Assembly (NCBI GenBank): GCA_001897355.1
Contig: MKST01000007.1
Span: 480,719 to 544,718, forward strand
Length of the DNA: 64,000 bases
Source: Solirubrobacterales bacterium 67-14
GTDB lineage: Bacteria > Actinomycetota > Thermoleophilia > Solirubrobacterales > 70-9
Reading direction: 5' to 3'
Shown piece by piece: positions 9,008 to 16,196 of the stretch. The notes below the pieces were generated by a model. It was not told the origin of the DNA, did not search any database, and saw only the letters and a program-made list of their open reading frames with translations. Position numbers and translations under genes: made by a program. How positions within the stretch are numbered: the stretch's first letter is position 1; every line of letters begins with the position of its first letter.

Positions 9008-9070
9008 ATGAAGCTCCGCAAAGTCGAGAAGCCGATCGCGCCGCGCCCCTCATTCCAGAAGGGGTTCTGA
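9008..9070 (+). CDS. Putative 20-residue precursor peptide translationally coupled to the ThiF-like enzyme
   Basis: The ATG at 9008 opens a 20-codon frame, MKLRKVEKPIAPRPSFQKGF, ending in TGA at 9068-9070. The sequence GAGGAGGTG lies immediately before it at 8993-9001, one of the strongest Shine-Dalgarno matches in the window, with good spacing. The stop overlaps the ATG of the ThiF/MccB-like gene (TGATG), a typical translational-coupling arrangement. The peptide is basic (six Lys/Arg, one Glu), proline-rich in the middle and ends Lys-Gly-Phe. Microcin C loci have the same plan: a tiny mccA directly before the E1-like mccB. MccA-type peptides end in Asn or Asp, so different chemistry is likely here. 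The alternative is a leader peptide that only couples translation. Confidence 0.6.
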   Translation: MKLRKVEKPIAPRPSFQKGF

Positions 9071-10221
9071 TGAACGGGGGTGACCGTCTGGGGACGCCCG
9101 GACGGTCACTTGACCGTGTTCGGCTGAAGCGATCGGTCGACTGCCTGCCCACCGGCGACGGCAACGTCCAGCTCCTCCACGACGGACTGGAAGAGCAGTA
9201 CGAGATCGACCGGCCGGAAGCTCGGGATCTGATGCTCCTGAAGCTTCTACGGACGGGCTTCATAAGCGAGGTGGAGATCTGCGACCGCCTGCGAGAGGAA
9301 GGATTCGCAACCGAGACGGTCGCCCGGTCGCTGGCCAACCTGGAGGAGACGGGTCTTCTGGAACGCGACCGGGGACGGGAACTACTCACCGAGGAAGAGG
9401 CCGAGCGATTCGACCGGCAGCTGATCTACCTCGCGGATGTCGCGCCCGCGGACCAGAGCGCGTGGGAGATGCAGGCCCGGCTGGGACGATCTCACGTGGT
9501 CGTGCTCGGTTGCGGTGGGCTTGGCTCGTGGGCCGCCACCGGGCTCATGCTGGCCGGGGTCGGGCGGCTCACGCTGGTCGACGACGACACGGTCGACCTC
9601 AGCAACCTGAACCGACAACTGCTCTTTCGCAAGTCGGATATCGGATGCCAGAAAACCCGCGCGGCAAGGCGATCACTGACCGCGGTCAACCCCGGCCTCG
9701 AGGTCGATACCGTCGAGAAACGCGTCGAAACCTCGGCCGAAGTCGCGGAACTCGCGACCGAAGCGGACTTCCTGGTGATGACCGCGGACCATCCCCCGTA
9801 TGAAGCCTTGAGGATCGTAAATCGTGCCTGCCTCGCGACAGGAACTCCGTGGATAAGTGCCGGCCAGATCCCGCCGACGATTCGGATCGGACCGGTAGTC
9901 ATTCCCGGAAAGACTCCGTGCCATGAATGCCAGGAACGCGCCTTCAGACGGGACTATCCGGGTTACGAGACGCTGATCCGCCACCGGACCGACAACCCGG
10001 CCAACGCGGCCACACTCGGCCCGGCTTCAGGCGCGATCGGGTCGCTGATCGCGATGGAGGCGATCCACCACCTGACCGGCGCCGTCAGCCCGGCCACGGC
10101 CAGCCGGGCGATGATGATGGACCTGCGGACCCTTCAGGTCGACTTCGAGCCAGTCGAGCCTGACCCCGACTGCGATTGCCGCGAATTGTCACGCGGAGCC
10201 GGCACTTTCTTGATGGGGTAG
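9070..10221 (+). CDS. ThiF/MccB-like (E1 superfamily) adenylyltransferase with N-terminal winged-helix-like region
   Basis: This encodes 383 residues from ATG 9070; an in-frame longer reading overlaps the methyltransferase and is rejected. Residues 15-105 look like a winged-helix peptide-binding region of the RRE/PqqD type fused to E1 enzymes in RiPP pathways. Residues 110-370 are the E1 fold: adenylate-binding GCGGLGS (147-153), VDDDTVDLSNLNRQ (170-183), Lys195 and Asp240. A zinc site is formed by Cys284/Cys287 (CHEC) and Cys368/Cys370 (CDC). E1 enzymes activate a C-terminal carboxylate as an acyl-adenylate. Overlap with the 20-residue gene suggests that peptide is the substrate (inference). 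The last 88 bases overlap the convergent regulator gene. A role in sulfur-carrier activation is less likely because no ThiS/MoaD-like gene is nearby. Confidence 0.82.
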   Translation: MNGGDRLGTPGRSLDRVRLKRSVDCLPTGDGNVQLLHDGLEEQYEIDRPEARDLMLLKLLRTGFISEVEICDRLREEGFATETVARSLANLEETGLLERDRGRELLTEEEAERFDRQLIYLADVAPADQSAWEMQARLGRSHVVVLGCGGLGSWAATGLMLAGVGRLTLVDDDTVDLSNLNRQLLFRKSDIGCQKTRAARRSLTAVNPGLEVDTVEKRVETSAEVAELATEADFLVMTADHPPYEALRIVNRACLATGTPWISAGQIPPTIRIGPVVIPGKTPCHECQERAFRRDYPGYETLIRHRTDNPANAATLGPASGAIGSLIAMEAIHHLTGAVSPATASRAMMMDLRTLQVDFEPVEPDPDCDCRELSRGAGTFLMG

Positions 10222-10805
10222 AGCATCGTGTCGATCTCCACCAGCCGTGTCTTGCTCTCCCGCTCCTCCGGGTCAAGCGCCGCAAGCCGCTGCTCGGCGC
10301 CGCTCTCCAAGGCCATTATCTCGTACACGAAGGAGGCGACCTTCCGGCTTGCCTCCGTGAACCCTTCCTCGTCCAGCGACACGACGTTCCAGGCGATCGC
10401 GGTGCGGAGGTCCTTGAGGCCCTCGTCATCGGATGCCGCCCGCACGTTGCTCCAAATTTGCTGAAGCGTTTCGTCGAGCAAAGTCTCCCGGACCGGCTCC
10501 GGCATGTGACGCCAGTTCTCCTCGTCGGCCACCGCCCGGACCTTGGCCCGGTACAGATGGATGACCGTGGTGCCCACGATCTCCTTCCTTACCAGCTCGA
10601 TCGCATCGCACTTCTTGAGGATCCTGAAGTGGTAGCTGACCGTGTTCACCGATTCACCGATGATCCGCGCGACCTCACTCGGACTCGACTCCTCATGCTC
10701 GGTGAGCACGTGAAGGATCCTCTGCCGGATCGGATGCCCGAGCGCCTTCATGAGCTTCACGTCGACCGTGGTCCGATCCTGCTCAGATTTCACGCCTTTG
10801 CCCAT
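10134..10805 (-). CDS. ArsR-like winged-helix transcriptional regulator, paralog 1
   Basis: This encodes 223 residues from ATG 10805, which has GGAG five bases upstream; the start matches that of the paralog at 11673. Residues about 12-85 form an ArsR-type winged helix (KALGHPIRQRILHVL, then ESVNTVSYHFRILKKCDAIE). The C-terminal 130 residues are a helical, acidic domain shared only with the paralog, possibly for ligand binding or dimerisation. The 3' end overlaps the ThiF-like gene by 88 bases on the opposite strand, so the C-terminal tail is encoded antisense to that enzyme. It probably regulates this neighbourhood; the effector is unknown. Confidence 0.82.
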   Translation of the reverse strand: MGKGVKSEQDRTTVDVKLMKALGHPIRQRILHVLTEHEESSPSEVARIIGESVNTVSYHFRILKKCDAIELVRKEIVGTTVIHLYRAKVRAVADEENWRHMPEPVRETLLDETLQQIWSNVRAASDDEGLKDLRTAIAWNVVSLDEEGFTEASRKVASFVYEIMALESGAEQRLAALDPEERESKTRLVEIDTMLYPIKKVPAPRDNSRQSQSGSGSTGSKST

Positions 10806-11040
10806 CTTCGCTCCAGACTCTCCAAAAATTGCTTCCCATACTTGCTCCGACGCTCCTCGAAGCCGCGGACGGCGGAGGAGTTTCAGAACAGATGGTGACA
10901 CACGGAGCAAACGTTTTGACCGCTCAAGCATTCTTTTGCCAAATTCAGCGGCCAATCCGGGGGTCGAATTGGGTGCGACTCAGCAAGTCTTGACCGAACC
11001 GCGAGAGATTTCGTCGAGGCTACCGAGGCTTGCCTGGCTG

Positions 11041-11673
11041 CTATTGCCGAGGCCTCTTCGAAGGGGTCGGCAACTCGGGGATGGGGTAGAGCATCAGGTC
11101 GAGCTCGACCAGGTTCGTCCTGGCCTCGCGCTCCTCCTCGTCCAGCTCGGCGAGCCGTTGCTCGGCGCCGATCTGCAGCGCGAGTGCCTCTTCCGTGAAT
11201 TCACCCACCATCCGGCTTAGTTCAGCGAATGCCTCGTCGTCCAACTTCAACGGAGACCAGGCGGCTGCGGTGCGCAGGTCCTTGAGACCGTCGCCCTCGG
11301 AGGCCGAACGCACGTTGCTCCAGATCTGCTGGAAAGTTTGGTCCAACAGAGATTCTCGAACGTTGTCGGGGATGTTTCGCCAGTTGTCCTCGTCCACCAC
11401 GGCCCGGACCTTCGCCCGGTAGAAGTGCTCGACCGAACTGCCAGACACCTCGGCACGGACCAGCTCGATCGCGTCGCACTTGACCAAAACCCGGGCGTGA
11501 TAGCCCACGTTGGTCAGCGGCTCGTCGATTGCCTGGGCGATCTGACTCGGACTGGCCTCCTCGGAACGAGTGAGCTCCTGCAGGATCCGTTGCCGAACAG
11601 GGTGCCCGAGCGCCTTCATCAGCTTGACGTCGACGGCGGGTTCGTCCTGTTTGAGACCAGCGGCTTTGCTCAT
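11041..11673 (-). CDS. ArsR-like winged-helix transcriptional regulator, paralog 2
   Basis: This encodes 210 residues from ATG 11673 (AGGA six bases upstream; a TTG two codons earlier is possible). It aligns along its whole length with the product of 10134-10805: the same VDVKLMKALGHP opening, recognition region NVGYHARVLVKCDAIELVR, and a YRAKVRAV segment leading into the acidic helical C-terminal domain ending near LYPIPELPTP. The pair looks like a tandem duplication with divergence. A candidate promoter with a perfect palindrome lies about 300 bases upstream (11985-12013), suggesting autoregulation. No metal-binding Cys motif of classic ArsR is evident. Confidence 0.82.
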   Translation of the reverse strand: MSKAAGLKQDEPAVDVKLMKALGHPVRQRILQELTRSEEASPSQIAQAIDEPLTNVGYHARVLVKCDAIELVRAEVSGSSVEHFYRAKVRAVVDEDNWRNIPDNVRESLLDQTFQQIWSNVRSASEGDGLKDLRTAAAWSPLKLDDEAFAELSRMVGEFTEEALALQIGAEQRLAELDEEEREARTNLVELDLMLYPIPELPTPSKRPRQ

Positions 11674-12144
11674 CTTCAATCCTGTCTTTGGGTGGGATCC
11701 GGACCGGACTTTTCCTTACGCTCTGCGGTGAGCGCAACCGCCGGCCGTCGATGCAGTTTGGCGGAGGCTAGGACAAGCATCAAGGTCGGTGGCCTGTCGC
11801 TACTTTCTGGAGCGAATTCTGCTTCACCGTGTGGCAACTCTCAGTGATCCGATCCGCTTTCCGAAGCCGGGCGTTGCAGATTTCATCTGTGACCGGCAGC
11901 ATCGCCCTACCTCCGAGACCGGAAGAGAAATCCGGAGTCGATGCCGACGGTCAACAGACGAACCTGCGAATTGCAGGTAGTCAAAACGTACTAGTACGAC
12001 ACGACGTTGTCAATTCTCTCGTTCGCTCAGGGTAATCTGACCGAGCCTTGTCCAACTGCGAGACTCCCAGTTGCTTAGTAGGCGTTACGTACATGGGCGT
12101 TTTGAGTATTGACGTGGCTGCCCGGGACATCTTGCATCTGTGGG
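11674..12144 (+). other. 471-base non-coding stretch between two divergent regulators
   Basis: I see no convincing gene here on either strand. It holds the promoter/operator of the paralog 2 regulator (11985-12013), leaving a leader of roughly 300 bases for that gene. On the plus strand a TTGACG (12109-12114), 17 bases, TTGCAT (12132-12137) promoter-like pair lies immediately before the GTG of the Xre-like gene. The leader could hide a small RNA or an attenuator, but no stable structure stands out. Confidence 0.5.
11985..12013 (-). promoter_or_regulatory. Promoter with palindromic operator upstream of ArsR-like paralog 2
   Basis: On the minus strand, TTGACA (12013-12008), exactly 17 bases, then TACGTT (11990-11985). 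The perfect 12-base palindrome CGTACTAGTACG (11987-11998) straddles the -10 box and the spacer. This is where a repressor dimer would bind, and the downstream winged-helix protein is the obvious candidate. Confidence 0.5.
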
Positions 12145-12582
12145 GTGACCGCCCGGACCTCCCTCGCCAAGGAACTCAAACGCCTGGCCTCGGAGCGCGG
12201 TATGAGCATCGACCTCCTGGTCGAGCAGGCGAGGGACACGGACCGCAACGGATACGCCGCGTCGACCCTCCGCGAGATGCTCCACGAGAAGAGAACCCTT
12301 CAGATCAGGGCGATGGTCGCCTTTGGCAAGGCACTCGAGGTGGACCTCTCCGGCAACGAGGAGTATCGGCTTCGACTGGTCCGCTACCTGACGGATGAAT
12401 CGATCCACGACATGGACGTGGTGCTGAAGAATCTCAAGAAACTCCGGATTCCCAAGCTGCCGAAGCTGACCGACGAAGAGGTTCACCGGATCCCGATCAG
12501 CCACCGGCAGATCAGGGAGGAAGCGGTCAGCCGCGGTTCGGCGGCAGCGAAACCGGCCAGACGGCGCAGCTCGGGCACCTAG
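12145..12582 (+). CDS. Small Xre/HTH-type DNA-binding protein
   Basis: This encodes 145 residues from GTG 12145. The first 70 residues (TARTSLAKELKRLASERG, then YAASTLREMLHEKRTLQIRAMVAFGKALEV) have the helical pattern of an Xre-type HTH with a five-helix bundle. It is followed by EYRLRLVRYLTD and a basic C-terminal tail. There is no Shine-Dalgarno, but a promoter-like pair ends seven bases before the GTG, so the mRNA may be leaderless. A TTG at 12109 would add 12 residues but lies inside the -35 box. The target is unknown; divergent arrangement with the ArsR-like gene is noted. Confidence 0.7.
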   Translation: MTARTSLAKELKRLASERGMSIDLLVEQARDTDRNGYAASTLREMLHEKRTLQIRAMVAFGKALEVDLSGNEEYRLRLVRYLTDESIHDMDVVLKNLKKLRIPKLPKLTDEEVHRIPISHRQIREEAVSRGSAAAKPARRRSSGT

Positions 12583-12622
12583 GGCCGTCGCCCGCCGGTC
12601 AGCCGACTGATCGCCACGGCGC

Positions 12623-12856
12623 CTATCCGGCCTCCCCTTCCCTTCCGGGCCGGCGCGGCAGGAGGGACAACTCCGCTTCGCAGCTGGCCAGGCTCGCCCA
12701 GGTTTGGAAATCGGTCAATGCCCAGGCCCGGTGCTCGTGGCCCTCGAACAGGAACGCCCGGTCGGCGATGAAGCGGGCGATCTCCTCGGCCAACTCGTAA
12801 TCGAGCTCGGTCACCTCGTCTTCATCGCCGCTCGCCCTTGGCTCGCTTCCCGCCAT
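12623..12856 (-). CDS. Small acidic protein preceded by a LexA-type SOS box
   Basis: This encodes 77 residues from ATG 12856, with GAGGTGG upstream at good spacing; the longer frame upstream lacks a ribosome site and crosses the SOS box. The product is acidic (DEDEVTELDYELAEE), mainly helical, with an aromatic-rich middle (FLFEGHEHRAWALTDFQTW) and one cysteine. I do not recognise the family. A perfect CGAAC-N4-GTTCG box lies 19-32 bases upstream, so it is probably induced by DNA damage. Possible roles include a checkpoint, polymerase-accessory or nuclease-inhibitor protein, but none is supported by sequence. Confidence 0.65.
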   Translation of the reverse strand: MAGSEPRASGDEDEVTELDYELAEEIARFIADRAFLFEGHEHRAWALTDFQTWASLASCEAELSLLPRRPGREGEAG

Positions 12857-12874
12857 CTCTACCACCTCGCTATA

Positions 12875-12888
12875 CGAACATACGTTCG
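12875..12888. promoter_or_regulatory. LexA-binding SOS box
   Basis: CGAACATACGTTCG matches the Gram-positive/actinobacterial LexA consensus CGAACRNRYGTTCG at every defined position. It sits 19 bases upstream of the ATG of the 77-residue gene (minus strand) and overlaps a TATGTT -10-like element, a position where LexA would block transcription. The convergent-side neighbour is only the 3' end of ssuD, so the small gene is the only plausible target. Confidence 0.75.
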
Positions 12889-12977
12889 CTCGGAGGCTAC
12901 GGATGCCAGCGGCGTTTCCAGCCTGTTCTCGCCAACTTGTTACAGATCTGCAACGAACGCGACAAAAGTGCAACGGA

Positions 12978-14108
12978 TCACACGGTGAGGGTGGCGGCAT
13001 CCAGCAGCGGGCGCACGTTCTCGCCGAAGTTGAGGGCTTCCTCCAGATGCGGGTAGCCGGAGAGGATGAACTCGTCGATTCCTATGTCCCGATACTCGAG
13101 CAGCCGCTCGGCCACCTGTTGGTGGCTGCCGACCAGGGCCGTGCCGGCTCCTTCCCTGACCAGGCCGACCCCGGCCCAGAGGTTGGGGGCGATGACCAGC
13201 GCGTCGCGGTCGAGCCCGTCGGCCTCGGCGGGGTGGCTGAGGTCGGTCATACGAGCCTGGGCGGTCGATTCCATCCGGGCGAACTTCTCCCGCGCCGCCG
13301 CGACCTGCTCGGGGTCGATCGCCTCCAGGATCCGGTCCGCCTCCAGCCAGGCCTCCTCCTCGGTGTCCCGGCTGATCACGTGAATCCGCAGTCCGCAGCT
13401 GATCACGCGACCGGCCGCTTCGGCCCTTTCCTTGACGGGCGCAAGGCGCTCGGCCACGGTTTCGACCGGCTCGCCCCAGGTCAGCCAGGTGTCGGCATGC
13501 CTGGCGGCGACTTCGAGTGCCGGCGGTGAGGCGCCCCCGAAGTAGACCCGTGGCGGGCCGACCTCCTCCAGGCCGAGCCGCAACCCGGCGCCCTCGAGGC
13601 GGAAGAACTCGCCTTCGTGGTCGTAGACCTCGCCCGACCAGGAGCGTTTGACGATCTCGAGGAACTCGCCGGTCCGGCGGTATCTCGTCTCCTTGTCGAG
13701 GTGGTCGCCGAACGATCTCTGTTCGACCGGGTCGCCGCCGGTGACCACGTTGAGCAGCAGCCGGCCACCGGTCAGCCGCTGGAAGGTCGCGGCCTGGTGG
13801 GCGGCCCAGGCCGGCGCGATCGCGTCGGGCCGGAAGGCGACGATGAACTTGAGCTTCTCGGTGTGCTGGGCGACCGCGGCACAGGTGACCCAGGCGTCTT
13901 CGCAGCCGGACCCGGTCGGGGTCAGGACGGCTTCGAAGCCGGCCCGTTCGGCCGCCTTGGCGACCTCCGACAGGTACTCGACATCGGCTGGCCGCGACAT
14001 CGCCGTCTGGCCGAGCTGATCGATCACGTTGGTCACGTTGCGACCGTCGCCCGAGGTGGGCAGGAACCAGTGCCAGCGCGGTTCGGGACGGTTCTCCGGG
14101 TAGCTCAA
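12978..14108 (-). CDS. ssuD: FMNH2-dependent alkanesulfonate monooxygenase SsuD
   Basis: This encodes 376 residues, the usual SsuD length. It uses a TTG start overlapping the ssuB stop by four bases (TTGA). The bacterial-luciferase TIM barrel is recognisable throughout: RWHWFLPTSGDGR at the N-terminus, HTEKLKFIVAFRP, LTGGRLLLNVVTGGDP, and a C-terminal GYPHLEEALNFGE segment characteristic of SsuD. It cleaves C2+ alkanesulfonates to aldehyde and sulfite using reduced flavin supplied by a separate reductase. It is the last gene of the ssuC-ssuA-ssuB-ssuD operon; candidate flavin reductases lie 8 kb away at 19856-22269. Confidence 0.93.
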   Translation of the reverse strand: MSYPENRPEPRWHWFLPTSGDGRNVTNVIDQLGQTAMSRPADVEYLSEVAKAAERAGFEAVLTPTGSGCEDAWVTCAAVAQHTEKLKFIVAFRPDAIAPAWAAHQAATFQRLTGGRLLLNVVTGGDPVEQRSFGDHLDKETRYRRTGEFLEIVKRSWSGEVYDHEGEFFRLEGAGLRLGLEEVGPPRVYFGGASPPALEVAARHADTWLTWGEPVETVAERLAPVKERAEAAGRVISCGLRIHVISRDTEEEAWLEADRILEAIDPEQVAAAREKFARMESTAQARMTDLSHPAEADGLDRDALVIAPNLWAGVGLVREGAGTALVGSHQQVAERLLEYRDIGIDEFILSGYPHLEEALNFGENVRPLLDAATLTV

Positions 14109-14941
14109 TCCTCTTCCTTTCCTGGGTTGCCGATCGTATCGCGCACTTTGCGCTTGAGATCGAGGAATGCCGTCGAGTCGCGGATCGACCGGCGCACGTC
14201 GCCGCCGGTCTCGGCTCCGAAGGATCCGATCGGCAGGTCGAGCAGGATGCGGCCGGGCTGGCCACCCATCACCACCACCCTGGTCCCCAGATAGAGCGCC
14301 TCGTCGACGCCGTGGGTGACGAAGACGATGGTCGACCGGCTCTCCCGCCAGATCTCCAAGATCTCATCTTGGAGACGCTCCCTGGTGATCGCGTCGAGCG
14401 CGCCGAAAGGCTCATCCATGAGGATGATCGAGGGGTCCGTGGCCAGCGCCCGGGCGATCGAGCAGCGCTGCTGCATGCCGCCCGAGAGTTCCCAGATCTT
14501 CTTCTCCGCCGCGTCACCCAGGCCGACCATTTCAAGCAGCCGGTCGGAGATCTCGCGGCGCTCGGCCCGGCCGGTTCCGGCCAGCTTCGGCCCCAGTTCG
14601 ACGTTGCCCCGGACCGAAAGCCAGGGAAAGAGGTTCGAGTGCTGGAAGACCACCGCCCGGTCGCCGCCGGGCCGGTCCACGGTGGCCCCGTCGACCACCA
14701 CCTGGCCGCCCTCGGGGAACTCGAAGCCGGCGATCAGCTTCAGCAGCGTCGTCTTGCCACAGCCGGACGGCCCGACCAGACAGACGAACTCACCCGGCTC
14801 GATCGCCAGGCTGAGGCCGTCGATCACCGGGGCGTCCTCACGGCCGTAGCTGTGGACGATGCCGGCCAGCGAGATGCGGCCGACGGTGCCGGGACCCCGA
14901 GAGGTCCCGGCACCGACCGCTTCTTTGACGCTCGGGCTCAA
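14105..14941 (-). CDS. ssuB: Sulfonate ABC transporter ATP-binding protein SsuB
   Basis: This encodes 278 residues. Walker A is GPSGCGKTT, the Q-loop lies in VFQHSNLFPW, the signature is LSGGMQQR, Walker B is IILMDEPFGALD, and the switch histidine is in FVTHGVDEAL. This is the nitrate/sulfonate/taurine (TauB/SsuB) subfamily. It energises uptake together with the permease at 16197 and the lipoprotein at 14938. The start overlaps the ssuA stop by four bases and the stop overlaps ssuD, so the three are translationally coupled. Sulfonate specificity is inferred from linkage to ssuD. Confidence 0.92.
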   Translation of the reverse strand: MSPSVKEAVGAGTSRGPGTVGRISLAGIVHSYGREDAPVIDGLSLAIEPGEFVCLVGPSGCGKTTLLKLIAGFEFPEGGQVVVDGATVDRPGGDRAVVFQHSNLFPWLSVRGNVELGPKLAGTGRAERREISDRLLEMVGLGDAAEKKIWELSGGMQQRCSIARALATDPSIILMDEPFGALDAITRERLQDEILEIWRESRSTIVFVTHGVDEALYLGTRVVVMGGQPGRILLDLPIGSFGAETGGDVRRSIRDSTAFLDLKRKVRDTIGNPGKEED

Positions 14942-16065
14942 CCGCCCGTCACCGCGTTCACGTACTGCGGCGCCAGCGCCTCCTTGAAGAGCTGCGGCTG
15001 GGCCTGGCCCTCGAGCTGGCCGAGCTCGGCCAGGAACTCGGCCGTCGACTGCAGCGCATCCGACAGCTTGCCCGGGGCTGCGACCGTGCCGAGATAATCC
15101 GGCGCGGACTGTTCCTTGGCGTTCAGGAACTCGAGTCCCTTGCTCTGCGCGAGCGCTTCCTGGGGCGGGATGCTGAGCTCCTTGCCGATTACCTTCGCGG
15201 CCGCCTGCGGATCTGACTTGTAGAGCTCGACCGCCTTGTTCTGGGTGTCGACCCAGGTCTGGACCGCGTCCGGGTACTGGTCGGCGAAGTCGTTCGTCAC
15301 GACCGCGAGGTCGGCGGTCAAAGCGCCTTGCTTGGCGAGCTCGGCGCTGGAGACGATGATCTTGCCCCCGTCCTTGACCAGTTCGGCCAGGGTCGGGTTC
15401 CAGACGTAGGCGCCGTCGATATCGCCCCGGGTCCAGGCGGCGAGGATCGCGTCGGGTTCGAGGTCGACGATCTTGACGTCGCTGGGCTGGAGCCCGGCGT
15501 TCTTGATCGCGGTCAGGAGGCTGTAGTGGGTGGTCGAGGCCAGCGGCGCGGCGATCGTCTTGCCCTTCAGGCCCTCGACGTCGGTGATGCCCGAGTCCGG
15601 GGTGACGGCCAGCGATTCGGCGTCACCGATCACGTCGTGGATCCACGGCACCTTGTAGCCGATGTCCTTGGAGGCGCCGTTGGCCACCGCCGCCGAACCG
15701 GCCAGACCGAGGTCGATGCTGCCGGCCGCGATCGCCGTGTTGACGTCACCACCTGAGTCGAACTTGACCCACTTGATGTTGCTGTCGGGGAAGGCATCTT
15801 CGAGCCAGCCTTCGCCCTTGACGATCAGGTCGCCGTTCGGGATCAGCTGGTAGCCGATCCGGATCTCGGCGGGTGCTTCGGTCGAGACGGTCGAGGCGTT
15901 GCTGGTCTGGGTGGTGTCGGCAGCGGCGGTCGCGTCCGAGTCACCGGTGTCCGAGCTGGAATCGTCGGAGCCACAGGCGACCAGCCCGAAGGCGGCGAGG
16001 ACCATGGCCAGCACCAACAGCCAGCGAAGGTTGCGGATTGAGGGGTTGGGGTGGGTTGCGTTCAT
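14938..16065 (-). CDS. ssuA: Sulfonate ABC transporter substrate-binding lipoprotein SsuA
   Basis: This encodes 375 residues. A lipoprotein signal ends in the lipobox LVAC with Cys31, followed by a Ser/Asp/Thr-rich linker to about residue 65. The NMT1/SsuA-type type-2 periplasmic-binding fold follows (EIRIGYQLIPNGDLIVKGEG, then GSIDLGLAGSAAVANG and VWNPTLAEL). It should capture sulfonate or taurine at the outer face of the membrane and deliver it to the permease. ATG 16065 has GGGAGG upstream at long spacing. A 131-base gap separates it from ssuC upstream, so a second promoter is possible. Confidence 0.9.
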   Translation of the reverse strand: MNATHPNPSIRNLRWLLVLAMVLAAFGLVACGSDDSSSDTGDSDATAAADTTQTSNASTVSTEAPAEIRIGYQLIPNGDLIVKGEGWLEDAFPDSNIKWVKFDSGGDVNTAIAAGSIDLGLAGSAAVANGASKDIGYKVPWIHDVIGDAESLAVTPDSGITDVEGLKGKTIAAPLASTTHYSLLTAIKNAGLQPSDVKIVDLEPDAILAAWTRGDIDGAYVWNPTLAELVKDGGKIIVSSAELAKQGALTADLAVVTNDFADQYPDAVQTWVDTQNKAVELYKSDPQAAAKVIGKELSIPPQEALAQSKGLEFLNAKEQSAPDYLGTVAAPGKLSDALQSTAEFLAELGQLEGQAQPQLFKEALAPQYVNAVTGG

Positions 16066-16196
16066 TTGCTTTTCGAACCTCCCGGGTTCGGTCGAGACAT
16101 CGCTTTTCGCATCAGTCGTTTCTTGGTTGCTTGGTTGTGTTTGGAGGAAGAGGGTTGAGGGGCCGGCCGCGGCCGGCGAAGTACGAGGTGCCTGGC

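Noticed and set aside
8993..9070. Reading the 20-codon gene as only a spacer before the E1 gene
   Set aside because: The strong ribosome site is placed for the short gene and the E1 gene has its own AGAAGGGG; a coding role is favoured, but simple translational coupling cannot be excluded.
12940..14265. Minus-strand 441-codon frame overlapping ssuD
   Set aside because: It is Arg-rich and without motifs; ssuD in another register has full-length family similarity.
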